Assembly (NCBI GenBank): GCA_002104905.1
Contig: MCFE01000540.1
Coordinates: 1 to 60,525, forward strand
DNA length: 60,525 bases
Direction: 5' to 3'
DNA from: Basidiobolus meristosporus CBS 931.73
Lineage: Eukaryota > Basidiobolomycota > Basidiobolomycetes > Basidiobolales > Basidiobolaceae
Shown here piece after piece: positions 39,247 to 51,991 of the stretch. Both the position numbers and the translations under genes were made by a program. Each line of letters begins with the position of its first letter. The first letter of the stretch is position 1. The notes under the pieces are model-generated. The model worked only from the letters and a program-made list of their open reading frames with translations. It did no database searches and was not told the origin of the DNA.

Positions 39247-39492
39247 ATGGAGGATTTGAACATCAGCACTCGCGCTAGCACCGGCTACATTCGCGCCTCT
39301 CTTGGTCACATTTTTGGCGACGACCAACTAATTGCGCAAGGTCGATCATTGGTAAGCCAAGCCCGGACTGATCTGAATGCAGCTAAGGATGCTGAAAGAC
39401 GTCGGTACTCGATGGAGGTCGATCAAGTCAAGAATGTGCCTTCCTCTGCCCGCCGCGTGCATTCAGACGTTGCGCCTTTAGTTACTGTTTAA
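39247..39492 (+). CDS. Small CsbD-like protein, paralog 2
   Basis: An 81-residue single-exon protein starting MEDLNISTRASTGYI. It is hydrophilic, with no signal peptide, membrane segment or cysteine. The core GYIRASLGHIFGDDQLIAQG matches the Gly-spaced CsbD-like pattern. The remaining half (KDAERRRYSMEVDQ) is charged and differs from paralog 1. A TATA box at 39134-39140 supports transcription. CsbD-family proteins are general stress proteins of unknown mechanism, so a stress role is only a guess. Confidence 0.6.
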   Translation: MEDLNISTRASTGYIRASLGHIFGDDQLIAQGRSLVSQARTDLNAAKDAERRRYSMEVDQVKNVPSSARRVHSDVAPLVTV

Positions 39493-40252
39493 GGTGACTC
39501 GCCCTAATACCATGCCGATAGATGCGCAATCCATAACATCACCGTGCTTCATCCCGTTACACCAACCCTCACTTTCGCTTTGTTCCAACCTATATGTAAA
39601 TATGCAATATCCATATAATAAACACGTCAAACATACCCAACTATCAGCACTTCACCCTTCCACCATTGCCGACGAATCCACAAAATGCAGCCGATCCTAA
39701 GACATGCTTCAGCAGCAGAGATTGTGGTGTTTCTGGGCTGAATGTACCCATCCGACAAGCTCCCATCGAACCTACGCCATTACACAATGGCTTTGGATTC
39801 TGACCCTTACATCCTCCTGCCTGTGACTACCACATTGAATAGCGTGCAGCCCTAATGGGAGGCACACGTATTGAAATGATGTTGATGAGGTGTTGAATGG
39901 TTTAACCTGTTCTTAATTGCGAGAGTTTCACGATTGAGGTGCATAAATGAACCAGAACTTCGACAATGTATTAGTTAATTTAAGTGTGAAATCAATTATC
40001 ATCCCGTTATAATCAACCTGTATAACAACCAATGCCTAATCAGTTCCACTTATATTTAGGTCTAAACAGGAGCCGGTTACATCTTACGTGGCTTACCTCG
40101 CTATCCAACTGTGTTATCAGTCCTACCACTGCTGTCTCTTCCAACCTGCTTGACTCAGCCTTCGAACTGCCTCATCTTTATAAAATAAACCTACGTTGTT
40201 CGAACGTAAGCTTCTGTGTAATATCCTGGATATCTTTTGAGCGACGGTTGCA
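39493..40252. other. Intergenic region
   Basis: No gene is supported in these 760 bp. It should hold the 3' UTR of the small gene and the promoter of the PH-FYVE gene. Confidence 0.4.
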
Positions 40253-41740
40253 ATGATACGCAATATGAATTCCAGTGTTGGCACGACGCCCCGCAAGAAG
40301 TCCCAATTATTCATCGACTTGAAAGATCTCCCCAAATTCGAGGAACACGAATCCTTAACCTCAACCTCTTCGGATTCCCAGACCACTGTGACACTCACAA
40401 ACCCTACTACTCGCCCACATATACGCTCGCCATTGATAAATGCGCGCTCTCTCCAAGCCCCAAGCCAGACGCCGAAAAAGATGTTGGCCATGACCCCACC
40501 ACTTCCACGCTTTTCTCATCCGTTGGTCCGAAGGGCCACGTACAGCGAGGAGCCATCTGGGTTAACTTGCAGCGTATCGCGAAGAGAAAGGGTCTACGCA
40601 AAAAAAGCCCTGAACAGCCCAGTGTCTTTTGAAGACATGCATAAGATCACTGAGATCGAATTTATGTTTGTAAACGGCAGGGTAAGTGTCTTCGTTGAAC
40701 GCGGCTTAAGCCCCCTGACTCACCTCGCAAAAGTCTCTATTACACCCAGGTCGTGTGTTTGTTAAAGAAGGAGAGCTCGTCAAAGACACAGGAAAGACAG
40801 CCTCTCCACGAAGATTTTTCCTCTTCACCGATGTGTTGGTCTATGGGACACCTTTGGGAGTATCATCCAGATACGGCTCCCTTGACAACCAAACCATTAT
40901 CAACCTCGCTTACTCTAAAGTGGAACATATATCGCAAGGTATGGAAGGTTGCATTTAGCGCCGAGTATCGAACCCAGCTTAACCTGTTTTTATGCCTTAG
41001 CCCAATGGAGTCTCCGGCTGTACACGAAACAGGAATCATTCTGTATTGTTGCCTCCTCCGAGCTGGAATACACCTCGTGGTTTCACGCACTGCAGAACTC
41101 TATTGCTTGCCACAAGACGAAGCTGGAGAATGAGGCCAAGAAAAGACGGTTGGCTGCCATCAAGAACGGGAAAAGAAGATCCAGCTTTTCTCTGGACATG
41201 AGCATCTGGAAGACCATCAAGAACATTGGCTCCTCCAAAGACGGGTTTAGTGACCGATCGTCTGACAGTTCTCGGCCATTGGCTGAAGGAGAGCGGAAGT
41301 ATAGCTTCAGTAGCGTCAGCAGCGTCTCAACACTTTTTGACGGAGAATGCAAGGCAAAGTGGGTGCCGGACGAGGAGGCATCTTGCTGTATGTCTTGTAA
41401 AGTAACCAAATTCAGCATGATGATTCGTCGGCATCATTGCCGGCTATGCGGTCGAGTGATATGTTGGAAATGCTCCCACCTTAGAGAGCACATCAACACC
41501 TCCGGCCAATCTGTAAGAATATGCAAGGACTGTCTGACCTGGAAGGCGGTGGGTGCAGTTATATCCCAAGGCGAAACCCCCCAGAGCCAGCACCTCTCAC
41601 CTCCAACAGTCTATTCTGTAATTCGCGACTGCCCTTCGGATGCTTCTTCGACCATGGCGATGAGCTGCAGTAGCAACGAGAATTCGGTTGACTGGGAGTC
41701 CTCCCTTGGGTCGCCCGAGGAGTACTTCCAAGTGAGCTAA
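40253..41740 (+). CDS. PH-FYVE protein, Phafin-like
   Basis: Exons 40253-40681, 40734-40938 and 41001-41740 join in phase to 457 aa. A Ser/Thr-rich N-terminal extension of about 120 residues leads into a PH domain (HPGRVFVKEGELVKDTGK, RRFFLFTDVLVYG, ending EYTSWFHALQNSI) and then a FYVE zinc finger (WVPDEEASCCMSCK, MIRRHHCRLCGRVICWKCS, VRICKDC). All FYVE hallmarks (WxxD, RRHHCRxCG, RxC) and eight zinc-binding cysteine/histidine positions are present, so it should bind PI3P on endosomes or vacuoles. The HPGRV entry to the PH domain and the PH-then-FYVE order match animal Phafins (PLEKHF1/2). The fungal protein is longer at both ends. No RhoGEF domain precedes the PH, which argues against an FGD-type exchange factor. 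Confidence 0.85.
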
Positions 41741-42906
41741 TGAGCAAGTTACCTGCTTTCGGCATCAGCATCGTATCACCATCTTCTGGGGTCGTTCAAG
41801 GATTCCAAGCCCCCAGACTAATACAAGAGCTGGGCTCTGCTAATTTTTGTGTTGATAAGTAATAAGTAATCCAGCATGTACATATCTAACTACTCCGAAT
41901 CTATGGCATGGTCACCTGTTGTGTACTCGTTTTCCTAGAACGAGCGATTCGTTCAGACACCTCTAATTCTCAACCCCAGCCACTAATAGCGCATAATCCC
42001 ATTCACTAACTCCATGGTAAAGGAACAGGTCTTTGTAAAGTTATATAGCATGTACATTAAAGCACCAAGTCAAACCATCCATAGCTACTTGAATCAATCA
42101 CTTGTGGCTGGTCGACACAGCATAGCGTATGTATGCACTACACTAACAACCCGAGAGGCTTTGGTCCCGGTTGTCTGTTCTTTGCAAGCAGTTCAGTATA
42201 GAATATGCGGTTCATATGGGATTTCCTTGAACAGCTTCGTTGAGCTCAAGATTTGCATCGTGGGTTGCAAATGCGCAACGTCGGTGAACCTCACGCGTGG
42301 CTAACAGCTATGATGATGGGGATAGTTCGCCAGCAACGGACTCACCAACGAAGCGCGCTATGCGTTTGCTGGCCTATGTCTGGGTGGACTGGAACGCCAC
42401 CTGCTCGTTCCCTTGACAATAAGGGTTGTTGAAATCCAGGGCAGGTACTGAAGACGGTTTAGCAGTCCACGACACACCATATATAAACTCGGATTCCCAG
42501 CTTGCACAAGACGGGGCCCCTCTAATTGGGCAATGCATGTGCTCGACCAAACAACGGCCGCATCACGGAAAAATCCAATGTACATTGTCAAACAAATGGT
42601 GGACTTTGGAGATATCTAGTCATTCGTCATCCCCCGAAACAGGAATCCAAATGGGACCAGTATTTATCGACTTTTGTTGTGGTAAGCTAGTGATTCCCTT
42701 TTCCAAAATGCATCTGCTGATCGGCAAAATGTTGTGGAATTCCGACCGTAGCTTGGGTTCGATTGTTTCGGAATGGCTTTTTTTGCCCACGTATATTGCC
42801 ATTCGTTGGTGTTATCTCTCCATCGACCACATCGAGGTCTCTTTCTCGCAATACCACCAGTCCTTGAGTAACTACCAGCAACCGACCGAAATTCTTGCTC
42901 CGCAGA
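41741..42906. other. Intergenic region
   Basis: About 1.2 kb with no supported gene. A plus-strand frame at 42426-42938 overlaps the first exon of GUCD1 in another frame and has no signature. Confidence 0.4.
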
Positions 42907-44036
42907 ATGCCCCAAACCGCCCACGATGTCCAGCCTGAGCACGGGGACAGTATTGTTCCTCACATCATTCAAGTAACTCCCTTTCTTGTTCAACCAATCA
43001 TTTCTGGCCCTTAACAATTCTTGTGCTCCTCCCTGCCTAGCTTGCCGACTGGGACTGTGGTAAGTCTTTCCAGAGCTCGCTTCCGCCGGCTGTGTATTCT
43101 TACCCCTGAGCTTGCTTCATTAAGGATTGGCATGTGTCTACATGATACTAGTGTACGGTTTCTTAGCTAACCACTCAGCCCCGGCCATTCACTAATCCAT
43201 TGTTCTAGAGGTCTTGGTCTAAAAAACACTTCCATGACTGACATTCGTCAAGCGTGTGCCGTGGAGTCCGTGTGGACCATTGACTTGGCTTACTTGATAA
43301 GGAAGTTTTACGATGTCGACTTCACCTATTATACTAGTTACATGGGGATCAACCCCACCCATACCACCCAAGTGAGTGTTATTGTCTGAGGCGCAAGTGA
43401 ATTCGCTGTAACCGAAGCACCAGGAATTTTATCAGGAATCGATGGAGGGTGACGAGGAGAGGATCTCCCGCCAATTCTCCGCGGCGAAGAAAAACAACAT
43501 CCGAGTGATCCGCATGTATGCTACGGTCTGGCACGCCTTTTCGTGGAACGCAGCTGACTGCCTCTTTGTAGGATATTGCCTTTGGTGGATTTCAAGAGGT
43601 TCCTGCTTGGGCAGAAATATGCGATCTTGACGCTGGTGGACCTGCGCTTTCTGAAGTGTGAGAAATGCAGGGTAATTTTCAACCAGTTCAACCTCACACC
43701 ATCCATTATTCATTCCCTCTGACAACCAGCGGAAACGAAATGTATTTTCGGGGCTCTGCGGACCGTTTGGTTGCTTCCAGTCGTCGGCGTCCAAAGGGGA
43801 ATATATAGGTTAGTGTTCGCGTTGCCGCAAACCGTCGGTCAAGCGTCTAACCCGCTGGATTGTCAGGTCATTTCATTGTGCTTATCCAGTACGACTTCTC
43901 TCGCAACCTCTTTATCTACCGCGACCCGGGTTCTCATGACGACCACTGCACCATTCGACCGGATCAGCTTGAAAAGGCCAGGTCTTCAATGGGTACTGAT
44001 CATGACTGGTATGATGATTTGCTCGCATGGCCTTGA
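42907..44036 (+). CDS. GUCD1 family protein (guanylyl cyclase domain-containing 1; cysteine-peptidase-like fold)
   Basis: Seven exons agree in phase: 42907-42972, 43041-43059, 43211-43371, 43418-43515, 43572-43671, 43730-43808, 43867-44036 (about 230 aa). Recognised blocks: HIIQLADWDCGLG, with the conserved WDCG cysteine of the family; SVWTIDLAYLIRKF; QEFYQESM; KYAILTLVDLRFLKC; YIGHFIVLIQYDFSRN; and the end, YRDPG with SSMGTDHDWYDDLL. These follow human GUCD1 from start to end. Despite its name the family resembles C39-like cysteine peptidases, with the WDCG Cys and the GHFIVL His as the likely pair. Biochemical role is not settled. A 19-bp second exon is unusual but is forced by the WDCG match. 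Confidence 0.88.
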
Positions 44037-44540
44037 TACATCTGGTTAATTTTGTCTGGCAGCATCGTTGTCAAGCTACCCTAGATACGCGCCGTAACGA
44101 CCGACCGCCCTCTTGTTATCCCCACCCATTGCCACCAAGCTGTCACTGTAAATACGCACACTTAAATTGCATCCAACCCCAAGATAGCCTCGTGTAGGGG
44201 CCACATCCTCAAGTCTTAGCTCGCCCCGACCAACCTGCCATTCTTCAAATAAAGTGAATGAGATCGGTTGATTTTTACTATGATGGTCTCCAGAAAGGAA
44301 GATTGATTAAATTCCTGCTGAGCAGGGCGGTTATTTTTTTTTTTTTGAAATTTTTGAAGCATCCTGAAGGCCGACACTGATCGATGGATGCGGTGGTGAC
44401 CAGCCAGGGGGAATATATACTTCTCGAAATACCCTGCAACTCGCTCCGTTCTCCCTTTGCTCTACCGAATCTCCTTTCGTGGTTTGTCAAAGCATCAGTA
44501 GTCCACGCGTCACCGCAGAACCTTAACCAAGACAGCAACC
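44037..44540. other. Intergenic region, Trm1 promoter
   Basis: The stretch between GUCD1 and Trm1, 504 bp. It has a long T-run near 44333-44346, which may be a nucleosome-depleting poly(dA:dT) element. No gene is seen. Confidence 0.4.
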
Positions 44541-46950
44541 ATGGAGAACAGCACCGAGATCGATCAGGTCCAATTCGACGAATCCTTGTACAACAAGGTT
44601 ACCGAAGGACAGGCAACCATTCTGTTTCCCACCTCCAACGAGGTCTTTTACAACCCCGTCCAACAATTCAACCGCGACATGTCCATTGCGGCCATCACAA
44701 CCTGGAGCGAGATGTTTGCCGAGGAGAAGAGACAAAAAGCCGAGAAGAAGAGAAACAACCAAGGTAAGGCCAGAGCGATGTTGCCCACCGACCACCAAGC
44801 CTACCTTACGAACCTCTTGACCCCGTTCCCCTTCTAGCCGCCGCCCAGCAGAACGGCGAAGCTTCGGTAACTCCGATCAAGCCGTTGTTTTTGCGAGTGC
44901 CGCTCCCCCTAACTTGATTTGTATTTAGTCCGACTTGAACGAGGAGGCACTGAAGAAGTTCACCGTGTTGGAAGCCTTGTCGGCAACCGGACTTCGCTCG
45001 ATTCGTTACGCCAAGGAGATCCCTAACATCAAATACATCGTGGCAAACGATCTCGAGCCCGACGCCGTGAACGCCATCAAACGCAACATCAAGTTCAACC
45101 AATTGAGCGAGGATCTGGTTCGCCCCAACCTTGGCGATGCTTGGTACGGGCCTTCGCGTTTCTAGTGATTGTGGTGGCGGTGCACTAATATGTTGACCAG
45201 TTCTGTGATGTATGACCATCGTGATCCTGCTAAGCGCTACGATGTCATCGATCTCGATCCATACGGGTCGGCCGTTCCGTTCATTGACGGTGCAGTCCAG
45301 GCTGTTTCCGACGGAGGTAGAGGCACATGCTGTTGTAAATGACAAGGATTATTCATACTAAAGTGGGATCAAGGGCTTCTCTGTGTGACGTGCACTGATC
45401 TGGCTGTCTTGGCCAGTAATAGCTACACCGAAACATGGTAAGTGGAATTCCGCGACGGGAGGTCACCAGACATACTGACGTCCTTTGTTGTGGCAGCTTC
45501 TACAAGTACGGTGGTATGCCAGTCAAGGCTGACTACTCTCATGAAATGGTTTGAGCTCTGCAGCCCATGGTCACCTCTCAATGTCAATACTAAACCGGGC
45601 TCGTGAACAGGCGCTTAGGTTGGTTCTCAACTCCCTCCAAACGGCCGCTGCTCGCTACAAGAGACAGATCGTGCCTTTGATGTCGTGCAGCATTGATTTC
45701 TATGTCCGCTTGTTCGTTCGTGTGTTCACCTCTCCTGCCGAAGTCAAGAAAAACGCCAGGTAACTCCCTGTCTTCAAAAGCATATGTTGTCCTTGCTGCT
45801 GACCCACATGTACCTCGCTCAGCAAAACCTCCATGGTTTATCATTGCTCTGGCTGCAAGTCCTACCAGACCCAGCCTCTTGGAAAGATCACTGTTGATGG
45901 CAAAAGCACCAAGTATGGACCCGTAGCAGGGCCTATCGTAAACGGTCATTGTGAGCACTGTGGAAGCAAACACCATGTAACTATCAGCCATCTTGAGCGT
46001 ATGCATCATCCAGGGCCCAGCACTAACTTTATCACCAGGTTGGTGGACCATTCTGGGGTGCCAACATCCATGATAAAGAATTCGTCACTCGCTTCCTGAA
46101 GAACATCAAGGAGTCCAAGGACAGGTTCAAGACACACCCTAGAATGATGGGTATGGTGAGCGTCATATCCGAGGTAATGCATTTGAAGCACCCATCTTGG
46201 CTGGGTGCCACTATCTACTTTCGCGGATACTAACCGTACATGTCAGGAATTGGATGTACCATTCTACTATACTCTATCCGGCCTTACTGGCACACTTCAT
46301 TGCAACAGCCCACCGCTTCTCTCCGTCTGGTAAGTATCAGCTGGGATGAATCTCTTGATGCGAAGCTGACGTGCGTGCTCCACCACAGCTCTGCCATTTT
46401 GCACCAAGGCTACAAAGTCAGCGTATCGCACGCCTGCCAAAGCTCACTGAAAACCAATGCACCCAACGAGGTCCTCTGGGATATCATGAGAAATTGGGTA
46501 AGTGTCGTCGGGGGGGGGAATGTAATGGAAGACTCTTTTGCTTATCCTCAGTGCATGCAGGTCGAAAAGAACCCGGTGAAGAATATCTCTGAGAACTCGC
46601 CAGCGTTCAAGATCCTCTCCAAGAAGCCCAGGTAAGCCGGTGAACAGTCATACTGATCGGAACGAGGAGTCCCTGACTCGATTGGAATTCTCTATAGCTT
46701 CGAGGCGAACTTCACTCGTCACCCAGAGGCCACACCGGAGTCCCGCAAAATCAAGTTGGTTCGTTTCCAGCAGAACCCCACCAAGAATTGGGGCCCCAAA
46801 GCTCGTCACAAGCGCAAGAAGTAAGTGCAGATGGAAATTCCTCGACCGCGGAAGAATGTCCCTAATCTCACCTTCCCCTCCTAACCCAGCCCCAACGACG
46901 AGAAACCTGATGCCAAAAAGCAAAACGTGGAGACCCCCACTCAGAACTAA
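44541..46950 (+). CDS. TRM1: tRNA (guanine26-N2)-dimethyltransferase
   Basis: Fourteen small exons (44541-44763, 44838-44866, 44929-45143, 45201-45316, 45374-45437, 45497-45548, 45611-45759, 45823-45976, 46039-46173, 46247-46329, 46389-46497, 46561-46631, 46698-46820, 46890-46950) agree in phase and give 527 aa. The enzyme uses SAM to dimethylate G26 of nuclear and mitochondrial tRNAs. Visible motifs: SAM-binding [24 protein letters not shown], catalytic [27 protein letters not shown], and YKYGGMP. A zinc site is formed by CSGC and CEHCG. The C-terminus is Lys-rich, fitting tRNA binding and nuclear import. The gene lies 3'-to-3' with Raptor. Confidence 0.95.
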
Positions 46951-47381
46951 ATAGACCCGGAGTGAACGCTTTTGAATCCCTTTTTTTCTTTGTTCCTACT
47001 TTCAGTCCAATTCTATTCAATACAGCCCTTGCTCAGCGACCCCCCTCCCCCCAGAGCCACGCCACCACCGCTACCTTGTATTGCTCGGGAACGGGGGAAC
47101 TTTCAGTTTGAATAAAAATCACTGGTATTCATTTCCAGTTAGGGCACGCGACGTTGTTACGGGGGCTTGATTTTATTAGAGACAGTCAGGGAAATAGGTT
47201 GAATTAGTAGACTACACCGAGTGTACCTTTCTAGTTGTATATTACTAGCGGTGGAAATGGTGTTAATCAAGGTACTACGTGAAACCATAATAATAAAGTA
47301 GATGTCAAAACAAGGTTGATTTGATTACCAAATATCAATGAAAACTGGTTGTGGTGGTGGAGGGGGGTTGGCTTGATTGGA
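46951..47381. other. Convergent intergenic region
   Basis: This lies between the 3' ends of Trm1 (+) and Raptor (-), 431 bp. It contains a C-run near 47040-47056. No gene is seen. Confidence 0.4.
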
Positions 47382-50300
47382 TCATAGATGATAGTTGTCG
47401 AATGCATTCATGACCAGCCCTTCAAGATCGCACTTGAAAAGTGAGATATACTGATCTTCACCGCCAACGGCCAAGATCGTTCGGTGTGGATGGAAGGCGA
47501 CCGAGGAGATTGGGACGATACGTTGTGACAGGATTCCTGTGTAATGGCGAATGGTGCTAAGGTTTGTACCTCCAGCGTTCCAGACTTTCAATGACTGATT
47601 CGAGCTTCCACTACAAGAGTACAAGGATTCAGTTAATGGCCAAGAAATACCCTGCGCAGTGCTGATTGTGAAGTACCTAGCGAATACCGGCGCATGCTCA
47701 TGGACGGCCAGAGCGGTCAGCTCTTGCGTGTGTGCCTCTATAGTGTATATAGATGCTGGGTGGCGGATATCCCATAGCTTGATGTCTCCGGCCACACTGA
47801 AATTTAAATAAAATCAATCATAGTTCAATGACCGAGCATTGGGTTTCGCTCACCTTCCCGACACTAGCTCTCTATTACCACCATGCTGCATATGGACATT
47901 GACAACCCATCCGGGGTGTTCACGCCAGCACATTACCATACTTGATGAAAATCGAAGCGTTAGGGTTGGAGAGAAAGCATGATTGAAATGATGGCTCAAA
48001 CCTGTCTCTGGGCTCTATGCGTCTATCGTATACTCTAACAGTGCCATCCCCAAAGCCACCAACAACTATATCGCCCGAGATCTTCTCACTCGTCAAACTA
48101 GTGACACAGCTGCCGGATCTTGATGGCAACTCCACAACACAGGTTTCCCTGGCAGCATCCCATACCTTGATACTCTTGATATCACCGCTTGCGAGCAAAC
48201 TTCCCCGAGACTGCTGCCAATCCAGAATAACCCCACTGCCGCGATTGCTTGGCAACATTTCGGGCAATGCTCGCCATGATGAAACGGTCTGCATCTCGTG
48301 CGAATCGTAGTTTCTATAAATGCTGACGATTCCATCGTTGGATCCGGTAACGAGTAGCGCACTGTCCTCCTCGTTGATGAATTTGATCGATGTGACGGGT
48401 CTGCTGCTCAGGCCGTTGGCGAAGTAATTGATTCTTTGCTTAGCCTCCCAATCCCAGACACCGATCTCGCCCTTGTTGTCGGAAACGACAAGATGAGACT
48501 CGAATTGATGGAACAGTAGAGATATGGGGGGCGAATCAATGTGCATGGTTCCTATCGGCGACTCCCATTTGCTGGTACCTGCGTGCTCGCTCAACGGGTG
48601 GCTCTCATAAATCACCTTTTCATTGCGCATTCTACGCCACAAGCGTTCATTGTAGTTCACACTGCCAGGCTCATCTGCTTCCGCTGGACGCATCTGAGGC
48701 TCGGAAAAGTACTCTCGGCACCAATTGTAGAAGTCGGACTTCAGAGGAAGGTCGATTTTTTCGTACGGCTCGATCCTTGGGATACTGACGTGGCTTTCAT
48801 TGTCGGAGACCATCTCGTTTAGGTGTGTGAAAGACTCGGCTCGACTCATGAATGAGGAGCGTTTCGATTGGCTCTCCTGGGCTGGCTTGGGTACATTAAT
48901 GTTAGTATCAGAGTCATTGGCGCCGCCAGCCATGTATCCCAGCGCCTTCAAGGAGAACGAAGCAGATCGTCTCAAGGTGGAAGTGATCCTAGAGGTTAAG
49001 CGCTGGTTTCCACCAGGATGAGCCCCATTCACGGAGCTATTTGATAACGAATTTGGAGTGGCTGAGCCATTCCGGTAGCCAGAAACGCTAGCACCAGGTG
49101 GCGGAAGGTGCAGGAGAGAAGAGGCCGCTTCCTCAGACATCGAGGAGTTAATCAATTGGTAGTGAACATAGTCGACTACCTTAATAGCATACATCGATAC
49201 GTCATTGTGTGGATCAGCTGATAGATTAATCAATGCTTTCCAAACACATGTGTAAACAGAGTTGTGGTTGACAGAGCGGAACATCTGCTCAGGGATAGCC
49301 TTGCGCTCTGTGCGGCCTCGCTGCGATGCTGGATCATCGGTCACTTGAGTGGATTGTTTTCGATCCTCCTCGACAAGCTCGTAAGCAACCTGGAGGAACT
49401 TGTTCATGTATTCGTGGACGACCTTGGATAAAGCAATGACCAGCTCACGTCGAACCATGGGCGACCCATCGCTGGTTCCAATAAGCATAGTGATGGCGAT
49501 GTTATGCTCGATGTTGACAATTTGCTCGGTTTTATCCAGATCCCCGATAAAAAGGCCAAGCGCGTACATTGCAGCTGATCGAACTTCCGGAACTGGATCG
49601 GAGAGTAGGGTGCAAAGCTTCTCGTGGGCATTCTCTCGGACTCCAAGCCATTTGGCATCAGCAAACTCTGCCCATTGCTGGCCAATACACAGGCATGCCC
49701 ACTGTCTCAACAGTGGATCCTCGTCTGAGAGATGCGACAGACAGAGTGATAGAACGTTGCTTCTCAGGCAAGCCTCTTTGCCGAGGCGGAAGTCGTTGCA
49801 AAGTACACTCAGGATGAACGTGCACATTGCTCGGTGCTCGGAAATGTTTGGGATGGGGGAAATATCAGTGTCGATGGCCAAGACGTTTGCGAAATACGTG
49901 TATCCATCGTCTTTCAGAAGATCGTTCTGACACGAAGAGTCAACCGCTAGGATTCTTGCCCAGATAAAGACCAACAACGGCTTCAAGTCAGCGGCGGGAC
50001 TTTGGAGCAGCTTCAACACATACGGGAAAATCCCAACGGCAAGTGCCAAGTCAACTGCCCATGGGCCAAGATCCAAGAATTTACATAAAAGAATCAATGC
50101 CCGTAGACGATGACCTTGACTCAGCAACACCTGTAGAAGAATAGGCAGCTGCTCCGGAGGGTTTCTATTGATGGATCCGTGAGAGAGCCATATCTCAAAT
50201 GCGGTAAGCTGCTCGTTGAAGAGCGTACTAGGCACATATTCGACAGGCGGCCCACCCTCCTCCATCGCCAGCAATCCTGGCAACTGAGCCAGACATATGT

Positions 50301-51480
50301 CGACAGCAAAGTCCCAGGATTTCCACAAGGGGTGCTGGTGTGTGGATGGAAGTGGAGGCATCGACATTGGCGTACAGTTGTAGGAGCGCATGATTCGATC
50401 AGCCAACAAGAAGTTTCTTAGCATGGCAGCCACCATCATATCTTGTCTAAAGTATTTTTTAAAAAGATCGTGGGGAAGTACGCTCCAGGCTATGGTGTCC
50501 GTGATAGCGGTAAATATCCAATTGAGCTCACCCAAAGGAGTCCTGCGGTCACTTAGTTTTCCTGGAATCTTCAGAATCATCTCCGTAGTGACGCTGGTTA
50601 ACAACGGGTTTTGGATGGCGAACCACTGCAAGGCGATTTGAATAGGAGTTGTTAGACAACAGGTGAAAAGATCCGCTGGGAGATCAGGATTCATGGGAAG
50701 AATATCATTTGGCCCGCAGGCAGCCAACTGAATGCAATCGCTCATCGGTGTGTAAGGTGCGTGGCCGAGTTTGGCGGCTTCGGAGTCACGTTGTTTAGCG
50801 AAACGATTGAAAGAGAGCAAAATGTTCCCGGCAGAAGAGCAGTCATAAACATACATGCACGGCGAGCCAAGCCAGGATTGCAGATCATACAAAGTAAGAG
50901 GGATGTACTGAGTATAATTCTTGTTAAAAACCCAGATTTCTCCGCTCGTAGTTGGTTTAGGCACTCCATGGCCGTTGTAATGAAACAGGACCCGCTCTTC
51001 TTTGGCACTCTTTCTGAGTGAACAGCATAGTTTCTTGATTTCTTCTATACAGGGATCGAGTGAGAGCTTGTATCTGGCTCGAGGTTGCAAAGTTTCATAT
51101 TGTGTTTGAAGATTTTTTCCTATGGCCTCGAGCGCCTTCTGGGTAGGTAGCGAGAAGGGATCTATCCAAACCTCTAATTTGGCGCAAGGATTGGTTTTGA
51201 CAACATCAGGAGGATCCACGCCGATGTTTAAACACATCACCAAAGCGCAAGAGACCGTTTTGATTTTCTCTCGCATCCGCCAATCATGCTCTATTATCCC
51301 GTGGGCAGGATGGTCGGGGTTTACATTAGCGTTATTCTCGTGGCGTTTTTCAGTGTAATACATGTAACAAACATTCTCGGCCTTTTCCCCATCGCTTTCT
51401 TGGTAATCCCCGGGGAGTGTGTCTGAGCGGTACTGCTCTTCGAATCCGTGGCGAATAGTCTGTTCTACGGATTCGTTCAT
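47382..51480 (-). CDS. KOG1: Raptor, TORC1 scaffold subunit (Kog1/Mip1)
   Basis: Exons 48002-51480, 47854-47940, 47677-47796 and 47382-47610 on the minus strand give 1304 aa, close to S. pombe Mip1. The start MNESVEQTIRHGF at 51480 was chosen because the frame upstream has no ATG. The N-terminal RNC (caspase-like) domain includes VLFHYNGHGVPKPTTSGEIW and SPCMYVYDCSSAG. HEAT/armadillo-like repeats follow (LLRQWACLCIGQQWAEF, VRSAAMYALGLFIGDL). A Ser-rich linker leads to a C-terminal WD40 propeller (GDIKLWDIRHPASIY, SLKVWN, VAFHPHRTILAVGG) spread over the last four exons. Raptor recruits substrates to TOR kinase complex 1 and is needed for nutrient-dependent growth control. The gene shares a 511 bp divergent promoter with Bdp1. 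Confidence 0.97.
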
Positions 51481-51991
51481 CGTAGTCGCATGAAGAGAAG
51501 GTCTAAAGGTTTTTTTGGGATTTTTTTTATTCAAGGAGAAAGCAAGTCCTGTGAACTCAAGCGAAGTTGTTGGAAAAGCCTATGCCACCCTAGCAGTTCG
51601 AAATCATCTCAACATAACAATTCAACCCATTTAATTGACAAATAGGTGATGATTTTCGGGGATGGCACACCGATCAAACCCACATTTGCCAAAGTTCGAT
51701 TAAAATTCCCATGAATGCACCTGTAGCACTGTAGATAATGAATTCATAAACGCAATGTGATGAACAAAATTCTCCCGAGTCTCGACACATTGCAATATAG
51801 AAATAATCGGATTTCTCGAAGAATGAGCAGCTTCTCGATCTTGAATATCACGGCGAAAAAAAGTCATAAATTGAAAGTCAATGCTACTACGGTAGTCTTA
51901 GTCTATTCAATACCTTCAAAGTGTAGAAGACAATTGAGAGGAGTTTCCTTCAAGGGCTATCTTTTCAAATAACGAATAAACCAACCATTCA
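51481..51991. promoter_or_regulatory. Divergent promoter between Raptor (-) and Bdp1 (+)
   Basis: The two start codons face away from each other across 511 bp of AT-rich DNA. An out-of-frame ATG lies ten bases upstream of the Raptor start on the minus strand, which could lower its translation. No TATA box was recognised. Confidence 0.4.
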
